Positions 7,322 through 15,483 of a stretch of DNA of 64,000 nucleotides are shown in pieces. The position numbers were made by a program, and so were the translations under genes. Position 1 is the first letter of the stretch. Every line of letters begins with the position of its first letter. Under the pieces are notes generated by a model. It was not told the origin of the DNA. It ran no database searches and worked only from the letters and a program-made list of their open reading frames with translations. The stretch lies in contig JAJYMM010000126.1 in assembly GCA_021787035.1 (NCBI GenBank), forward strand, positions 1 through 64,000, in the 5' to 3' direction. Source of the stretch: Actinomycetes bacterium. Its GTDB lineage: Bacteria > Actinomycetota > Acidimicrobiia > Acidimicrobiales > Palsa-688.

Positions 7322-10198
7322 TCATGGCTTGCCGTAGAAGATCCGTTCGGTCACACGTCGCGCGCGGCGGGTGAGCCTGCGGTAGCGGTCCCGAAGCTCG
7401 GGGGCGGTAGTGCCCAGGCTTCGGGCCAGCGCCGTCAGGTGGTGGCCTGGCGGCGGGAGAGAGTCACCGGGGCGGCCGCGCACGAGGTAAAGACGGTTGC
7501 GTGTGGCCTCGCAAAACCTGTACGCTTCAGCCAGCACCTCGGCGTCGACTGGGTCGACGAAGCCGCCCGAGCGCAGCGCTGCAAGGGCGTCCAGAGTGCC
7601 CTGGGCCGGGACGGAAGCCCGGAGCTGGAGAAGCTGCACCGTCCACTCGACGTCGGACAGGGAGCCCGGGCCGAGCTTCAGGTGGAACTCCGGGTCTTCG
7701 CCAGCGGGGACTCGCTCCCGTTCCATGCGTGCCTTCAGGCGGCGCATCTCTCGTACCCCGTCCTCGGAGAGGGGCCGGCCCCACACGAACTCTGACGCCA
7801 ACGACATGAAGCGCCGGCCGACCTCGGGGTCGCCGGCGACGGGGCGCGCCCGCAAGAGCGCTTGGCGCTCCCACGTTTCAGCCCATCTGTTGTAATAGCC
7901 CTCGAAGGCCCCCAAGCTCCGAGCGAGCGCGCCCTTGCGGCCTTCGGGCCGCAGGGACAGGTCGAGCTGGAAAAGACGTTGTACGGGGGTCTCCCCATTG
8001 ACGAGGACGAGCAGGTCTTCTGCCAGGCGCTCGGCGTCGGCCGGCGGGCAGTGCCTGTCGTCGAAGACCACCATCACGTCGAGGTCGCTCGCGTAGGACA
8101 GCTCCGCGCCGCCGAAGCGGCCCATGGCCACGAGAGCCAGACCTGACGGCCGGCTCTCAACCCGCTGGTTTCCCGGCCCCTGGTTTCCCGGCCCCTGGTT
8201 TCCCGGCCCCTGGTTTCCCGGCCCCTGGTTTCCCGGCCCCTGGCCCTCCAGCTGCGGAGCGGGGGGACGTTCGTGCACTTCGGGCGTGTCGCCGGCGCCA
8301 GCGCTGGTGCGGAGCGCCTCGAGGGCCGTCCGAAGGACCGCTTGTGCGAGGTCCGCCGTTGCGCGCTCGGTCTCCGCTAAGGGCGCAAGGCCGAGCACGT
8401 CGCGCGCTTGGGCGGTCAGCAGCTCGCCACGCACGACGCCGGCGAGCCCTCGCCCCCAGTCGGCACGCGGCCTCCAGGCAATGGCGTCGGCCGCTCTCTT
8501 CTCCAACGTGGCGGCCTCGGGCAGGGCTGGAGGGCCCTTCGCCAATAGCGCTAGCTGGTCAGGATGGTGCTCGTAGCCTTCGGCGAAGAGCGGGCTCGTC
8601 CCGAGCAGGAGGCACAGGTGCCTGGCCGCCTCGGGTGACTCACGGAAGAGCGCCGAAAGTTGCGCACGCCGGTGCGGGCCCGTAGCGAGGCGCCGGAGGC
8701 CGAGCAGGCCAAGGTCTGGGTCCGAGGACGTCGAGAGCCAGTCGAGCAGCAGGGGGACCATGGCGCGCATCAGCCGAGACGTGCGGGAAAACCCGTGCGT
8801 CAGTTCGGTAACGGCCTCTTGCGTGCGCCTCGCGTCAGAGAAGCCGAACGCCGCCAAGCGCTGCTCCACGGCAGCCTGCGCAAGCAGCACGGCCTCGGCT
8901 GCAAGGGCCCCGGCCGCGGGAGCAGGTGCCTGGTCGTTGGCTGCGGCACGCGTCCCGGCGCGCCGGGTTGGCCGGGCCGTGAAAGCCTCCAGTAGGGGCC
9001 TGAAGTAGAGGCGTTCGTGTATTGCTCTGGCCGTGGCCTGGCGTCGCACCAGCTCGGCTTCAAACGCGGCGAGCGCGCTGACCTCGAGCTTGTCCCGGTA
9101 CCCCATCACTCGTGCTAGGCGGGCACGAGAAGCCTGGGTCGTGGGCAAGGCGTGTACCTGACGGTCCTCGAACAGCTGCAGCCGGTGTTCGACGGCGCGA
9201 AGGAACCTGTAAGCGTCCGCCAAGCCAGCCGCGTCCTCCCTCGCCACGTAACCGCCGGCGGCCAAGGCGTCGAGCGCCGGGAGCGTGGCTCGGACGCGCA
9301 AGGTGAGGTCTTGTCTCCCGTGGACGAGCTGTAGCAGTTGGACGGCGAACTCGATGTCTCGTATGCCTCCCCAACCGAGCTTTATCTCGTCGCGTGAGGG
9401 GCCGCGGCGCCCGACCAGCCTCTCGGACCGGGCCTTCATGTCCCGGAGCGAGCGCAGGTCATCAGCATCGAGGCGCCTTCCCCAGACTCGAGCAGAAGCG
9501 GCACTAGCAAAGTCCCGGCCCTGCTTCGCATCGCCAGCTACCGGCCGTGCCTTGAGGAGGGCCTGGAACTCCCACGTCTCGGCCCAGCGGTCCCAGTACG
9601 CCTCGTAGGAAGCGAGTGAGCGGACGAGCGGGCCTGCCCGCCCTTCGGGGCGCAGGTCCAGGTCGGTCCGCCAGGCCGGGCGGACCAAGCGGAGCAAGCC
9701 CTGTGCATCTCCCCCCCCGACCAGCACGATATCGATGTCGCTCCCGTAGTTGAGCTCCCGCGCTCCAAGCTTGCCCATGCCGATGACGGCGAGCTCGCCG
9801 CTCAGGTCCGCTTGGGCACAGGCAGCCTCGAGGAGGCCGCTTGCCAGATCGGCCAGGGCCGTCCCAACCTCTTCAAGGGAGAGGGCGCCGGTTAGGTCGA
9901 GGGCCGCTACCCGGAGTACCTCGAGGGCTTTCCAGCGCGCGAGTGGCCGGAGCGCGCCGACTGGGTCTTGCGGGGCGGACAGGACCTCGAGTGCCATGGG
10001 GTCGGTGACGAGGGCCCGAGTGAGGAAAGGGCTGGCCGCCATGACTGCCACCACATAGGCGCGCAAGACGACGTCGGCGCGCAAGCGCTCCATGGCTCCC
10101 GGGGCGCTCTCCGCCAGGCGCGAGAGGCCCAGTTGTACAAGCTCGGGGTCGGCACTGGAAGCGACCTCGGGCCAGCTGGCTCGGGTCTCCGCCGCCAC
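7322..10198 (-). CDS. glnE: Bifunctional glutamine synthetase adenylyltransferase/adenylyl-removing enzyme
   Basis: A 958-residue GlnE, the usual length, which adds AMP to glutamine synthetase or removes it according to nitrogen status. Two nucleotidyltransferase domains are plain: the N-terminal adenylyl-removing half with LNYGSDIDIVLVGGGD near residue 150, and the C-terminal adenylylating half with LSYASDLDVMVVFDD near 705, each carrying the G/ASD.D metal motif. Between them the linker holds five tandem GPGNQ units (8165-8239), an odd insertion in a housekeeping enzyme. The GTG start is preceded by GAGGG at a normal ribosome-site spacing. It is divergent from nadE with only 18 bp between the starts, and nadE's -10 box overlaps this ribosome site. 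Confidence 0.95.
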   Translation of the reverse strand: MAAETRASWPEVASSADPELVQLGLSRLAESAPGAMERLRADVVLRAYVVAVMAASPFLTRALVTDPMALEVLSAPQDPVGALRPLARWKALEVLRVAALDLTGALSLEEVGTALADLASGLLEAACAQADLSGELAVIGMGKLGARELNYGSDIDIVLVGGGDAQGLLRLVRPAWRTDLDLRPEGRAGPLVRSLASYEAYWDRWAETWEFQALLKARPVAGDAKQGRDFASAASARVWGRRLDADDLRSLRDMKARSERLVGRRGPSRDEIKLGWGGIRDIEFAVQLLQLVHGRQDLTLRVRATLPALDALAAGGYVAREDAAGLADAYRFLRAVEHRLQLFEDRQVHALPTTQASRARLARVMGYRDKLEVSALAAFEAELVRRQATARAIHERLYFRPLLEAFTARPTRRAGTRAAANDQAPAPAAGALAAEAVLLAQAAVEQRLAAFGFSDARRTQEAVTELTHGFSRTSRLMRAMVPLLLDWLSTSSDPDLGLLGLRRLATGPHRRAQLSALFRESPEAARHLCLLLGTSPLFAEGYEHHPDQLALLAKGPPALPEAATLEKRAADAIAWRPRADWGRGLAGVVRGELLTAQARDVLGLAPLAETERATADLAQAVLRTALEALRTSAGAGDTPEVHERPPAPQLEGQGPGNQGPGNQGPGNQGPGNQGPGNQRVESRPSGLALVAMGRFGGAELSYASDLDVMVVFDDRHCPPADAERLAEDLLVLVNGETPVQRLFQLDLSLRPEGRKGALARSLGAFEGYYNRWAETWERQALLRARPVAGDPEVGRRFMSLASEFVWGRPLSEDGVREMRRLKARMERERVPAGEDPEFHLKLGPGSLSDVEWTVQLLQLRASVPAQGTLDALAALRSGGFVDPVDAEVLAEAYRFCEATRNRLYLVRGRPGDSLPPPGHHLTALARSLGTTAPELRDRYRRLTRRARRVTERIFYGKP
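8165..8239. repeat. In-frame 15-bp repeat in glnE, five identical copies
   Basis: CTGGTTTCCCGGCCC is repeated five times without a mismatch, encoding (GPGNQ)5 on the minus strand. Perfect copies point to recent expansion. Confidence 0.95.
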
Positions 10199-10202
10199 CG
10201 CC

Positions 10203-10208
10203 TACCCT
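10203..10208 (+). promoter_or_regulatory. -10 box TACCCT of nadE
   Basis: TANNNT hexamer 8 nt upstream of the nadE ATG at 10217. Its complement AGGGTA overlaps the GAGGG ribosome site of divergent glnE. Confidence 0.45.
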
Positions 10209-10216
10209 CTTGTTGT

Positions 10217-11938
10217 ATGACGTGGATGCGCGTGGCCTTGTGCCAGATCGCCCCGGTCGTTGGCGACCTCGCGGGCAACGTGCAACGCATCGCGGGTGCT
10301 CTTGGCGAGGCGGAGGCTGCCGGGGCCGACCTCGCTGTTTTTCCCGAGCTGGCGGTGACCGGGTACCCGCCGGAGGACCTCCTCCTGAAACCGGGCTTCG
10401 TGGCCGACAACGCGGCCGCTCTCAGCCAGGTCGCAAAGGCGACCGAGGGATGCGTGGCGGTCGTCGGGTTCGTGGACGAGAACCTCGACTTGTACAACGC
10501 GGCCGCCGTGTGCGCCGGAGGCGAGGTGAAGGGCGTCTACCACAAGGCCAACCTGCCCAACTACTCGGTCTTTGACGAGCAGAGGTACTTCGCCCCTGGC
10601 CACGGCGCCAAGGAGCTCTACGTCGTCGCTGGCGTACGGGTCGGCGTATCGGTTTGCGAAGATGCTTGGGACCCTACCGGGCCCCTGAGCGCTCAAGCCG
10701 CAGCCGGTGCGGAGCTGGTGGTCAACATCAACGCCTCCCCCTATTACGCCGACCGCCTCGAGGAACGCCAGCGCATGCTTGGGACGAGGGCAGCAGACGC
10801 CTCGTGTGCTCTCGTCTACGTGAACACCGTTGGTGGCCAGGACGAGCTGGTCTTCGACGGTGCCTCGATGGTGTTTTCGGCGGGAGGGGAGCTCGTCGCG
10901 TCGTTACCCCAGTTCCAAGAGGCCGTCTCCGTCTTCGACCTCGAAGTCCGTCCCACCTACAGGAAGCGCCTCCTCGACCCGAGGGGACGACATCGTGGGG
11001 CCCCGCTCCCTGAGATCGCCGTGAGCTTGAGCTCCCGGGCCGGCACAGCGCCTCGCCTGCCGGCGCCGCGCGCGCACGCTCTTCGGACGGAGGAAGAGAT
11101 CTACGGCGCCTTGGTCCTCGGCACCCGGGACTACGTGCGGAAAAACGGCTTCACCGACGTTGTCATCGGCCTGTCGGGCGGCATCGACTCATCGCTCGTT
11201 GCGACGGTCGCGGTAGACGCCCTCGGCCCGCGGGCGGTACACGGTGTCTCGATGCCGTCGCGTTTCACGAGCGAAGGTTCCAACGTCGACGCCGCGGAGC
11301 TGGCTCGGCGGCTCGGGATCGACTACCGGTCGGTACCGATCGAAGCCGCCCATGCAGCGACTGCGTCCATGCTCGCCACGTCCTTCGCTGGCACGGAGCC
11401 TGGCCTCGCAGAGGAGAACGTACAGAGCCGTCTCCGCGGCGTCGTGCTGATGGCGTTGTCCAACAAGTTCGGGTGGCTGGTGCTTACAACGGGCAACAAG
11501 AGCGAGCTGGCGGTCGGCTATTCGACCCTGTACGGCGACACCGCAGGAGGTTTCGCGGTAATAAAGGACGTGCCCAAGACGCTTGTGTACCGGCTCTGCC
11601 GCTGGCGGAACGCCCAGGACCTGGGCAAAGGGGGAGGAGTCATACCCCAGGCCGTGCTCGAAAAAGCGCCCAGCGCTGAGCTGCGACCTGACCAGCTCGA
11701 CACCGACAGCCTGCCTCCCTACGAGGAGCTCGACCCCGTCCTCGAGGCGTACGTCGAGGGGGACCTCACCGCGCCGGAGCTCATCGAAGCCGGCTTCGGG
11801 CCAGAGCTCGTTGCCCGCGTGGTGAAGCTCGTGGACCGCGCGGAGTACAAGCGCCGGCAGAGCCCTATCGGGGTGCGCGTGACGCCGAAGGCCTTCGGGC
11901 GGGACCGGCGAGTCCCGATAACCAATGCTTACCGTTAG
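10217..11938 (+). CDS. nadE: Glutamine-dependent NAD+ synthetase
   Basis: A 573-residue two-domain enzyme that makes NAD+ from deamido-NAD+, ATP and glutamine. The N-terminal nitrilase-type glutaminase (about 1-270) shows the Glu-Lys-Cys triad in FPELAVTGYPPEDLL, VYHKANLPNYSVFDE and VSVCEDAWDP. The C-terminal synthetase (about 290-573) has the ATP PP-loop GLSGGIDSSL and TTGNKSELAVGYSTLYGD. The open frame extends upstream to 9968, but that part is antisense to glnE. The ATG at 10217 (MTWMRVALCQ) fits the family and follows a -10 box. A second ATG three codons later is possible. It overlaps the longest version of the next frame but not its preferred start. Confidence 0.95.
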   Translation: MTWMRVALCQIAPVVGDLAGNVQRIAGALGEAEAAGADLAVFPELAVTGYPPEDLLLKPGFVADNAAALSQVAKATEGCVAVVGFVDENLDLYNAAAVCAGGEVKGVYHKANLPNYSVFDEQRYFAPGHGAKELYVVAGVRVGVSVCEDAWDPTGPLSAQAAAGAELVVNINASPYYADRLEERQRMLGTRAADASCALVYVNTVGGQDELVFDGASMVFSAGGELVASLPQFQEAVSVFDLEVRPTYRKRLLDPRGRHRGAPLPEIAVSLSSRAGTAPRLPAPRAHALRTEEEIYGALVLGTRDYVRKNGFTDVVIGLSGGIDSSLVATVAVDALGPRAVHGVSMPSRFTSEGSNVDAAELARRLGIDYRSVPIEAAHAATASMLATSFAGTEPGLAEENVQSRLRGVVLMALSNKFGWLVLTTGNKSELAVGYSTLYGDTAGGFAVIKDVPKTLVYRLCRWRNAQDLGKGGGVIPQAVLEKAPSAELRPDQLDTDSLPPYEELDPVLEAYVEGDLTAPELIEAGFGPELVARVVKLVDRAEYKRRQSPIGVRVTPKAFGRDRRVPITNAYR

Positions 11939-11951
11939 GAGCACGACGGGC

Positions 11952-12557
11952 ATGGCGTACGGAGCGGGTTGGGCGGCATCTGTGCCGATCGGGCAGGCGA
12001 CCGAGCGGGCCGAAGCGTGGGCCTGGGTGGAAGGGCGGCTCTTCGAGGTGGTCGGGGCGCTGGCTATCACCTCCGCGCGCGCCTCTTGCAAGATCTACTT
12101 CGACGCCTGTAGCCAGCACCACGCGTGGCGCTCGCGGCTCTGGCTCGAACGCTTAGGGTCCCAGCCCCGCCAGGCGCTGCGCGCAGCCCCGGGCGAGGTC
12201 GGCCCTCCCGCGCCGGGGAAGAGCCTGGCGCCGGCGGCCCAGCTGGAGGAGAGCCTTGGCGTGTTCTCGGCCATGAGCGGTGACGTCGGCCGCCTGGCGG
12301 CCTATAGCCGGGTCCTGCTCGCGCGGTCGGTCGCTGGTTACCGAGCCTGGCAGCGGTCGTGCGGACCGTCCGCCGACAAGCCTGTCGAGCGAGCCCTCTC
12401 TTTTGTGACAGCCGACGTCAGCGCCGACTGGGAAGACGGCGAGAGCCTCTTGATCGAGATCCTCGACGAGAGCGGAGATGCCGCAGTGCGGGCCGCGTCC
12501 GAAGCGGTTGCCATCGTAGAGGGGCCGCTCGTAGCTGGTCTCGGGCAGTTCCAGTAG
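11952..12557 (+). CDS. Conserved-looking hypothetical protein
   Basis: I do not recognise this 201-residue protein. It looks soluble and mostly helical, with an early HHAW segment (YFDACSQHHAWRSRLWLERL) followed by a Pro-rich stretch and an acidic C-terminal half. The His/Glu/Asp-rich helices loosely recall ferritin-like proteins, but no metal motif can be assigned. The ATG at 11952 has AGGAG ten bases upstream (11937-11941, spanning the nadE stop), preferred over the ATG at 11925 that overlaps nadE. Probably co-transcribed with nadE. Confidence 0.6.
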   Translation: MAYGAGWAASVPIGQATERAEAWAWVEGRLFEVVGALAITSARASCKIYFDACSQHHAWRSRLWLERLGSQPRQALRAAPGEVGPPAPGKSLAPAAQLEESLGVFSAMSGDVGRLAAYSRVLLARSVAGYRAWQRSCGPSADKPVERALSFVTADVSADWEDGESLLIEILDESGDAAVRAASEAVAIVEGPLVAGLGQFQ

Positions 12558-12577
12558 CGGAAGGGCTCTTGGGCCGC

Positions 12578-12583
12578 TACCTT
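12578..12583 (+). promoter_or_regulatory. -10 box TACCTT of small membrane gene
   Basis: TANNNT hexamer 7 nt upstream of the ATG at 12591. Confidence 0.45.
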
Positions 12584-12590
12584 GTCTGGC

Positions 12591-12668
12591 ATGGTCAAAA
12601 AGCTGCTCTTCATAGCTCTCATCGTCGGTGTAGGTGTATTTGCGGCCAGGAAGTTGAAGGCCGCATAG
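12591..12668 (+). CDS. 25-residue single-helix membrane peptide
   Basis: This short frame encodes a peptide starting MVKKLLFIALIVG, with a continuous hydrophobic helix flanked by lysines and an arginine and ending RKLKAA. It resembles the N-terminal part of the small actinobacterial DLW-39 family, but the C-terminal DLW signature is absent. A -10 box sits 7 nt upstream and a compact hairpin (12668-12680) begins at its stop codon, so it has the layout of a self-contained transcript. Function unknown. Too short for ordinary gene finders. Confidence 0.5.
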   Translation: MVKKLLFIALIVGVGVFAARKLKAA

Positions 12669-12680
12669 CCCCTTTGGGGC
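12668..12680 (+). terminator. Short hairpin after small membrane gene
   Basis: GCCCC-TTT-GGGGC directly at the stop codon of the 25-residue frame, between it and the convergent HAD gene. No T-tract. Confidence 0.35.
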
Positions 12681-12697
12681 AACAGTCAGGTTGCAAG

Positions 12698-13507
12698 TCA
12701 GAGAGCGGACGCGGGGCGGCGCCTGACGACGAAGGCGACTGAGAGCGCCAGCGCCGCCAGTACCACCGCCCCAATCGCTCCTATCAGGCCAGACCGCAAG
12801 GACCGGAGTGGGTGGCGACCGCTCGGTGTCATGACCGCGAGCTGCGAAAATTCGAGGATGGGCCAGCCCCGCATGCGGGCGATCCTCCTGAGTGCCCGGT
12901 CCGGGTTGACGGCCACCGGGTTGCCGACGGCTTCCAGCATCGGCAGGTCAGTGGCGGAGTCGCTGTAGGCCCAGCTTTCGGCGAGGTCGAGGTCATCGCG
13001 TTCGGCCGCTTCGCGCATCGCCGCCGCCTTCTCAGGCCCGAACGTGTACCTGAGCAGCTGTCCCGTGTAGCGCCCGGCGCGCACGGCGGCCCGAGTGGCG
13101 ATCGCCTCTTCGGCACCTAGGTACCTTGCGAGGGGTTCGACGATCTCAAAGGGGGAAGCGGAGACGATGTAGACCCTCCGACCAGCCCCTTTGTGCTCCG
13201 CGATCAGGTCTAGGGCCTCGGTGTAAGTAATAGGGCCCGCCACCTGGGCGAGTGTGTTGGCGACGACGTTGCGGACCCGCTCCTGTTCCCACCCCTCGGT
13301 GAGGCGCTGGACAAGCACCCTCAGACGGTCGACTGCCGTCTGGTGCGCCCCGAAGCGTGCGAACAGGGCCTGCCTCCACAGTGCATGCACGACGAGGCGA
13401 CGGCTCAGCAGCCCCTCCCGGTAGAACGGCCCGGAGAAGGCCACGATCGAAGCCTTGGCGATCACGGTCCTGTCCAGGTCGAAAAACGCCGCTGACCGGG
13501 TGGCCAC
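12698..13507 (-). CDS. HAD-IB family phosphatase with C-terminal membrane anchor
   Basis: A 269-residue SerB-like HAD hydrolase. Seen: motif [10 protein letters not shown] (nucleophile Asp and acid Asp), motif II in [16 protein letters not shown], the Lys of motif III in FGPEKAAAM and motif [14 protein letters not shown]. The last 40 residues form one hydrophobic helix followed by VVRRRP, so the enzyme is probably anchored with its catalytic domain in the cytoplasm. Relatives act on phosphoserine, phospholipid precursors or other small phosphates; the substrate cannot be told. GTG start at 13507. Confidence 0.85.
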   Translation of the reverse strand: MATRSAAFFDLDRTVIAKASIVAFSGPFYREGLLSRRLVVHALWRQALFARFGAHQTAVDRLRVLVQRLTEGWEQERVRNVVANTLAQVAGPITYTEALDLIAEHKGAGRRVYIVSASPFEIVEPLARYLGAEEAIATRAAVRAGRYTGQLLRYTFGPEKAAAMREAAERDDLDLAESWAYSDSATDLPMLEAVGNPVAVNPDRALRRIARMRGWPILEFSQLAVMTPSGRHPLRSLRSGLIGAIGAVVLAALALSVAFVVRRRPASAL

Positions 13508-13628
13508 AACCGGAGTCTGCCACGGCCCAGCTGCTTACCTCGGGCTTTCTTGGGAGATGGCTGCTAGCGTGATCGGGAGCACGCACCAAGACACGCACCA
13601 AGAGTCGTGGAGGAAGGGTTTTCGCTCG

Positions 13629-13967
13629 ATGGATCTCGGTCTCGAGGTAGACGAAAGTCGCCAGCCCTACACTGTGCTGGCTGTGGCGGGTGAGGTGGAC
13701 GTGTACACCGCTCCACGCTTGCGCGAGAAGCTAGTCGAGCTCGTGAGCCAGGGTAAGCACCAGATAGTGGTCGACTTGGAGGGCGTTGACTTCCTTGATT
13801 CGACAGGCTTGGGTGTGCTGGTCGGTGGCCTGAAGCGCCTGCGCAGCCACGACGGCGACCTCTCGCTCGTGTGCACCCGCGAGAGGATCTTGAAGGTCTT
13901 CGAGATCACTGGCTTGACGAAGGTGTTCTCGATCTTTGGTTCGGTCGACGAGGCCGTATCGGCTTAG
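13629..13967 (+). CDS. STAS-domain anti-anti-sigma factor
   Basis: A 112-residue SpoIIAA/RsbV/BldG-type protein: one STAS domain with [16 protein letters not shown] and the phosphorylation motif [12 protein letters not shown], in which the Ser is the kinase target. It would release a sigma factor or other client by binding the neighbouring RsbW-type kinase. The ATG at 13629 has GGAGGAAGG (13609-13617) eleven bases upstream; the longer open frame from 13455 is not needed. The kinase gene follows 33 bp downstream, but no sigma factor gene adjoins. Confidence 0.9.
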   Translation: MDLGLEVDESRQPYTVLAVAGEVDVYTAPRLREKLVELVSQGKHQIVVDLEGVDFLDSTGLGVLVGGLKRLRSHDGDLSLVCTRERILKVFEITGLTKVFSIFGSVDEAVSA

Positions 13968-14000
13968 AGCGGGATCGGCTTAGATCGGGCTGGCGCCGCC

Positions 14001-14528
14001 GTGCAGCGTAATTTGGTGCTCGAGCTGGACATCCCCTCCAGCGCCGAGTACATAGCAATCGTGCGCCTGGTGGTGGCCTCGGTGGCAGGAGCGCGGCGGG
14101 CGCTCGCAGACGAGCGCGTGGACGACCTCAAGTTGGCCGTCTCTGAAGCCTGTACCAACGCCATCGAGGCGAACCATTCGGCGAGCCCTACTTCGCCTAC
14201 GTCGCCTACTTCGCCTGTGCACGTCGAGGTCTGGGAGTCTCCGGACCGCCTCGAGGTCTGCATCGAGGACTCTGGGCCAGGCTTCGACCCGGACAAGGTC
14301 GCTTCTCCGCCCCCCTTCACCGACCCAGAGCGGCTCAACTTCGAAAGGGGCCTTGGCATCCCGCTCATACGGACCCTCGTGGACAACGCGGCATTTGTCC
14401 GCAAGCGCAACGGGACCCTCGTTCGCATGACGGTCTTCGGGGGGCCGGTCGACGGAGATGACACGGGCACCATCTACATGGACGTCTCCCGCCTCTCCGA
14501 CCCCCCGTCGCTCGACAGCGGCGGCTGA
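14001..14528 (+). CDS. RsbW/SpoIIAB-type anti-sigma serine kinase
   Basis: A 175-residue HATPase_c protein. The N box is AVSEACTNAIEAN, the G1 box is CIEDSGPGFDP and the G2 box is RGLGIPLIRTL, so ATP binding looks intact. It would phosphorylate the STAS protein encoded just upstream. Between the N box and the next strand lies an SPTSPTSPTSP insertion made by a 9-bp repeat (14184-14219), placed in a loop. GTG start at 14001, without an obvious ribosome site. Confidence 0.85.
   Translation: MQRNLVLELDIPSSAEYIAIVRLVVASVAGARRALADERVDDLKLAVSEACTNAIEANHSASPTSPTSPTSPVHVEVWESPDRLEVCIEDSGPGFDPDKVASPPPFTDPERLNFERGLGIPLIRTLVDNAAFVRKRNGTLVRMTVFGGPVDGDDTGTIYMDVSRLSDPPSLDSGG
14184..14219. repeat. In-frame 9-bp repeat, four copies
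   Basis: TCGCCTACT-type units at 14184, 14193, 14202 and 14211 encode SPTSPTSPTSP in the RsbW-like kinase. Confidence 0.8.
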
Positions 14529-14698
14529 GCGCTCCCATCCCGGCACAAGGAGTGGAGGGCGCCGAGGCCCGCGCTTTGCCGGTCGCGTCGTCGTGCCGAG
14601 GCGACGCTGCGGGCCCTTCGGAGCGGCACCATGGGCCTGTGGGACGTGCACTACGGGCCATGGTTGGTATGGGACGGGACTTTGTGCCTCAGCGCCCC

Positions 14699-14727
14699 TT
14701 GACTTTCGACCTAGCGAAACCTAACTT
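14699..14727 (+). promoter_or_regulatory. Sigma-70-type promoter of the DtxR-like gene
   Basis: TTGACT (14699-14704) and TAACTT (14722-14727) are separated by exactly 17 bp. Transcription would start near 14734, a few bases ahead of the ATG at 14742. Most other promoters in this window lack a visible -35. Confidence 0.65.
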
Positions 14728-14729
14728 TC
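14704..14729. promoter_or_regulatory. Candidate operator in the DtxR-like promoter
   Basis: Two overlapping dyads lie between the -35 and -10: TTTCG-N6-CGAAA (14704-14719) and GAAA-CCTAAC-TTTC (14716-14729). The CCTAAC core resembles a DtxR/IdeR half-site (CCTAA). Binding would block RNA polymerase, so autoregulation is inferred. Confidence 0.45.
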
Positions 14730-14741
14730 AACGGACCAAAG

Positions 14742-15458
14742 ATGGAGAAAATGGACGTTGAACTGACGGCGCCCCAGCGCGAGGCCTTGAAGGAGATCTG
14801 GCGGCGCACGCCGGAGCCAGGGGACTGGGCGCGAACGGGTGACCTCGCGTCTGCCCTCGGCGTCTCGCCCGCCACCGCTACGGCGATGGTGAAGCGGATG
14901 ATGTCCCAAGACCTGGTCATGCACGTCCCCTACAAGGGGGTTGCACTCTCGCAGGAAGGCCGGAAGCTCGCGGCCGCCGTCGTCCGGCGCCACCGCGTGG
15001 TCGAGCGGTTCCTGTCGGACCTGCTCGGCTACAGCTGGGATGAAGCTGACAAGCTGGCACCTTGCTTCGAGCACGACCTCCCCCAGCAGGTTGAGGAACG
15101 TTTGTTCGAGGCACTCGGAAGGCCCTCCACCTGCCCCCACGGGTTCCCCATACCGGGCGAGGGAGAAGAAGGCGTCCCTCAACTCTCCCAGCTCTATGAC
15201 CTGGACAAGGGCGAGACCGCCGTGGTGGCCCTATCGAGCTCGGTGAGCCAGGCTATGGTGGCTTTCCTTGCCGAGATGGGCCTCGTGCCCGGGGCACAGG
15301 TCGAGGTGATAAGTAAGCAACCCTTCGGCGGCCCGCTCATGGTCCGTGTCGAAGGGGTCGAGCGGACCTTGGGCGAGAGAGCCGGGCGCCAGGTCCGTGT
15401 CCGTATGCTGGCACCCGGCCCACAACGACTTCCCGGTGCCGTCTTGGCGCACGTTTGA
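14742..15458 (+). CDS. DtxR/IdeR-family metal-dependent repressor
   Basis: A 238-residue regulator. Residues 8-70 form a winged helix-turn-helix (DLASALGVSPATATAMVKRM). The dimer and metal domain includes RRHRVVERFL and Cys108-Phe-Glu110-His111, close to the CxxEH metal motif of DtxR but with one residue fewer between Cys and Glu. The C-terminal FeoA/SH3-like domain (about 155-230) has MGLVPGAQVEVI. Iron or manganese sensing is expected; which metal cannot be told. Its promoter carries a candidate operator. A second ATG lies three codons downstream. hppA follows 25 bp after the stop. Confidence 0.88.
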   Translation: MEKMDVELTAPQREALKEIWRRTPEPGDWARTGDLASALGVSPATATAMVKRMMSQDLVMHVPYKGVALSQEGRKLAAAVVRRHRVVERFLSDLLGYSWDEADKLAPCFEHDLPQQVEERLFEALGRPSTCPHGFPIPGEGEEGVPQLSQLYDLDKGETAVVALSSSVSQAMVAFLAEMGLVPGAQVEVISKQPFGGPLMVRVEGVERTLGERAGRQVRVRMLAPGPQRLPGAVLAHV

Positions 15459-15483
15459 GGGGACCAATAAAGGAGAAAGTGGT

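Noticed and set aside
8165-8239. CRISPR-like array
   Set aside because: Repeats are directly adjacent without spacers and lie in frame inside glnE.
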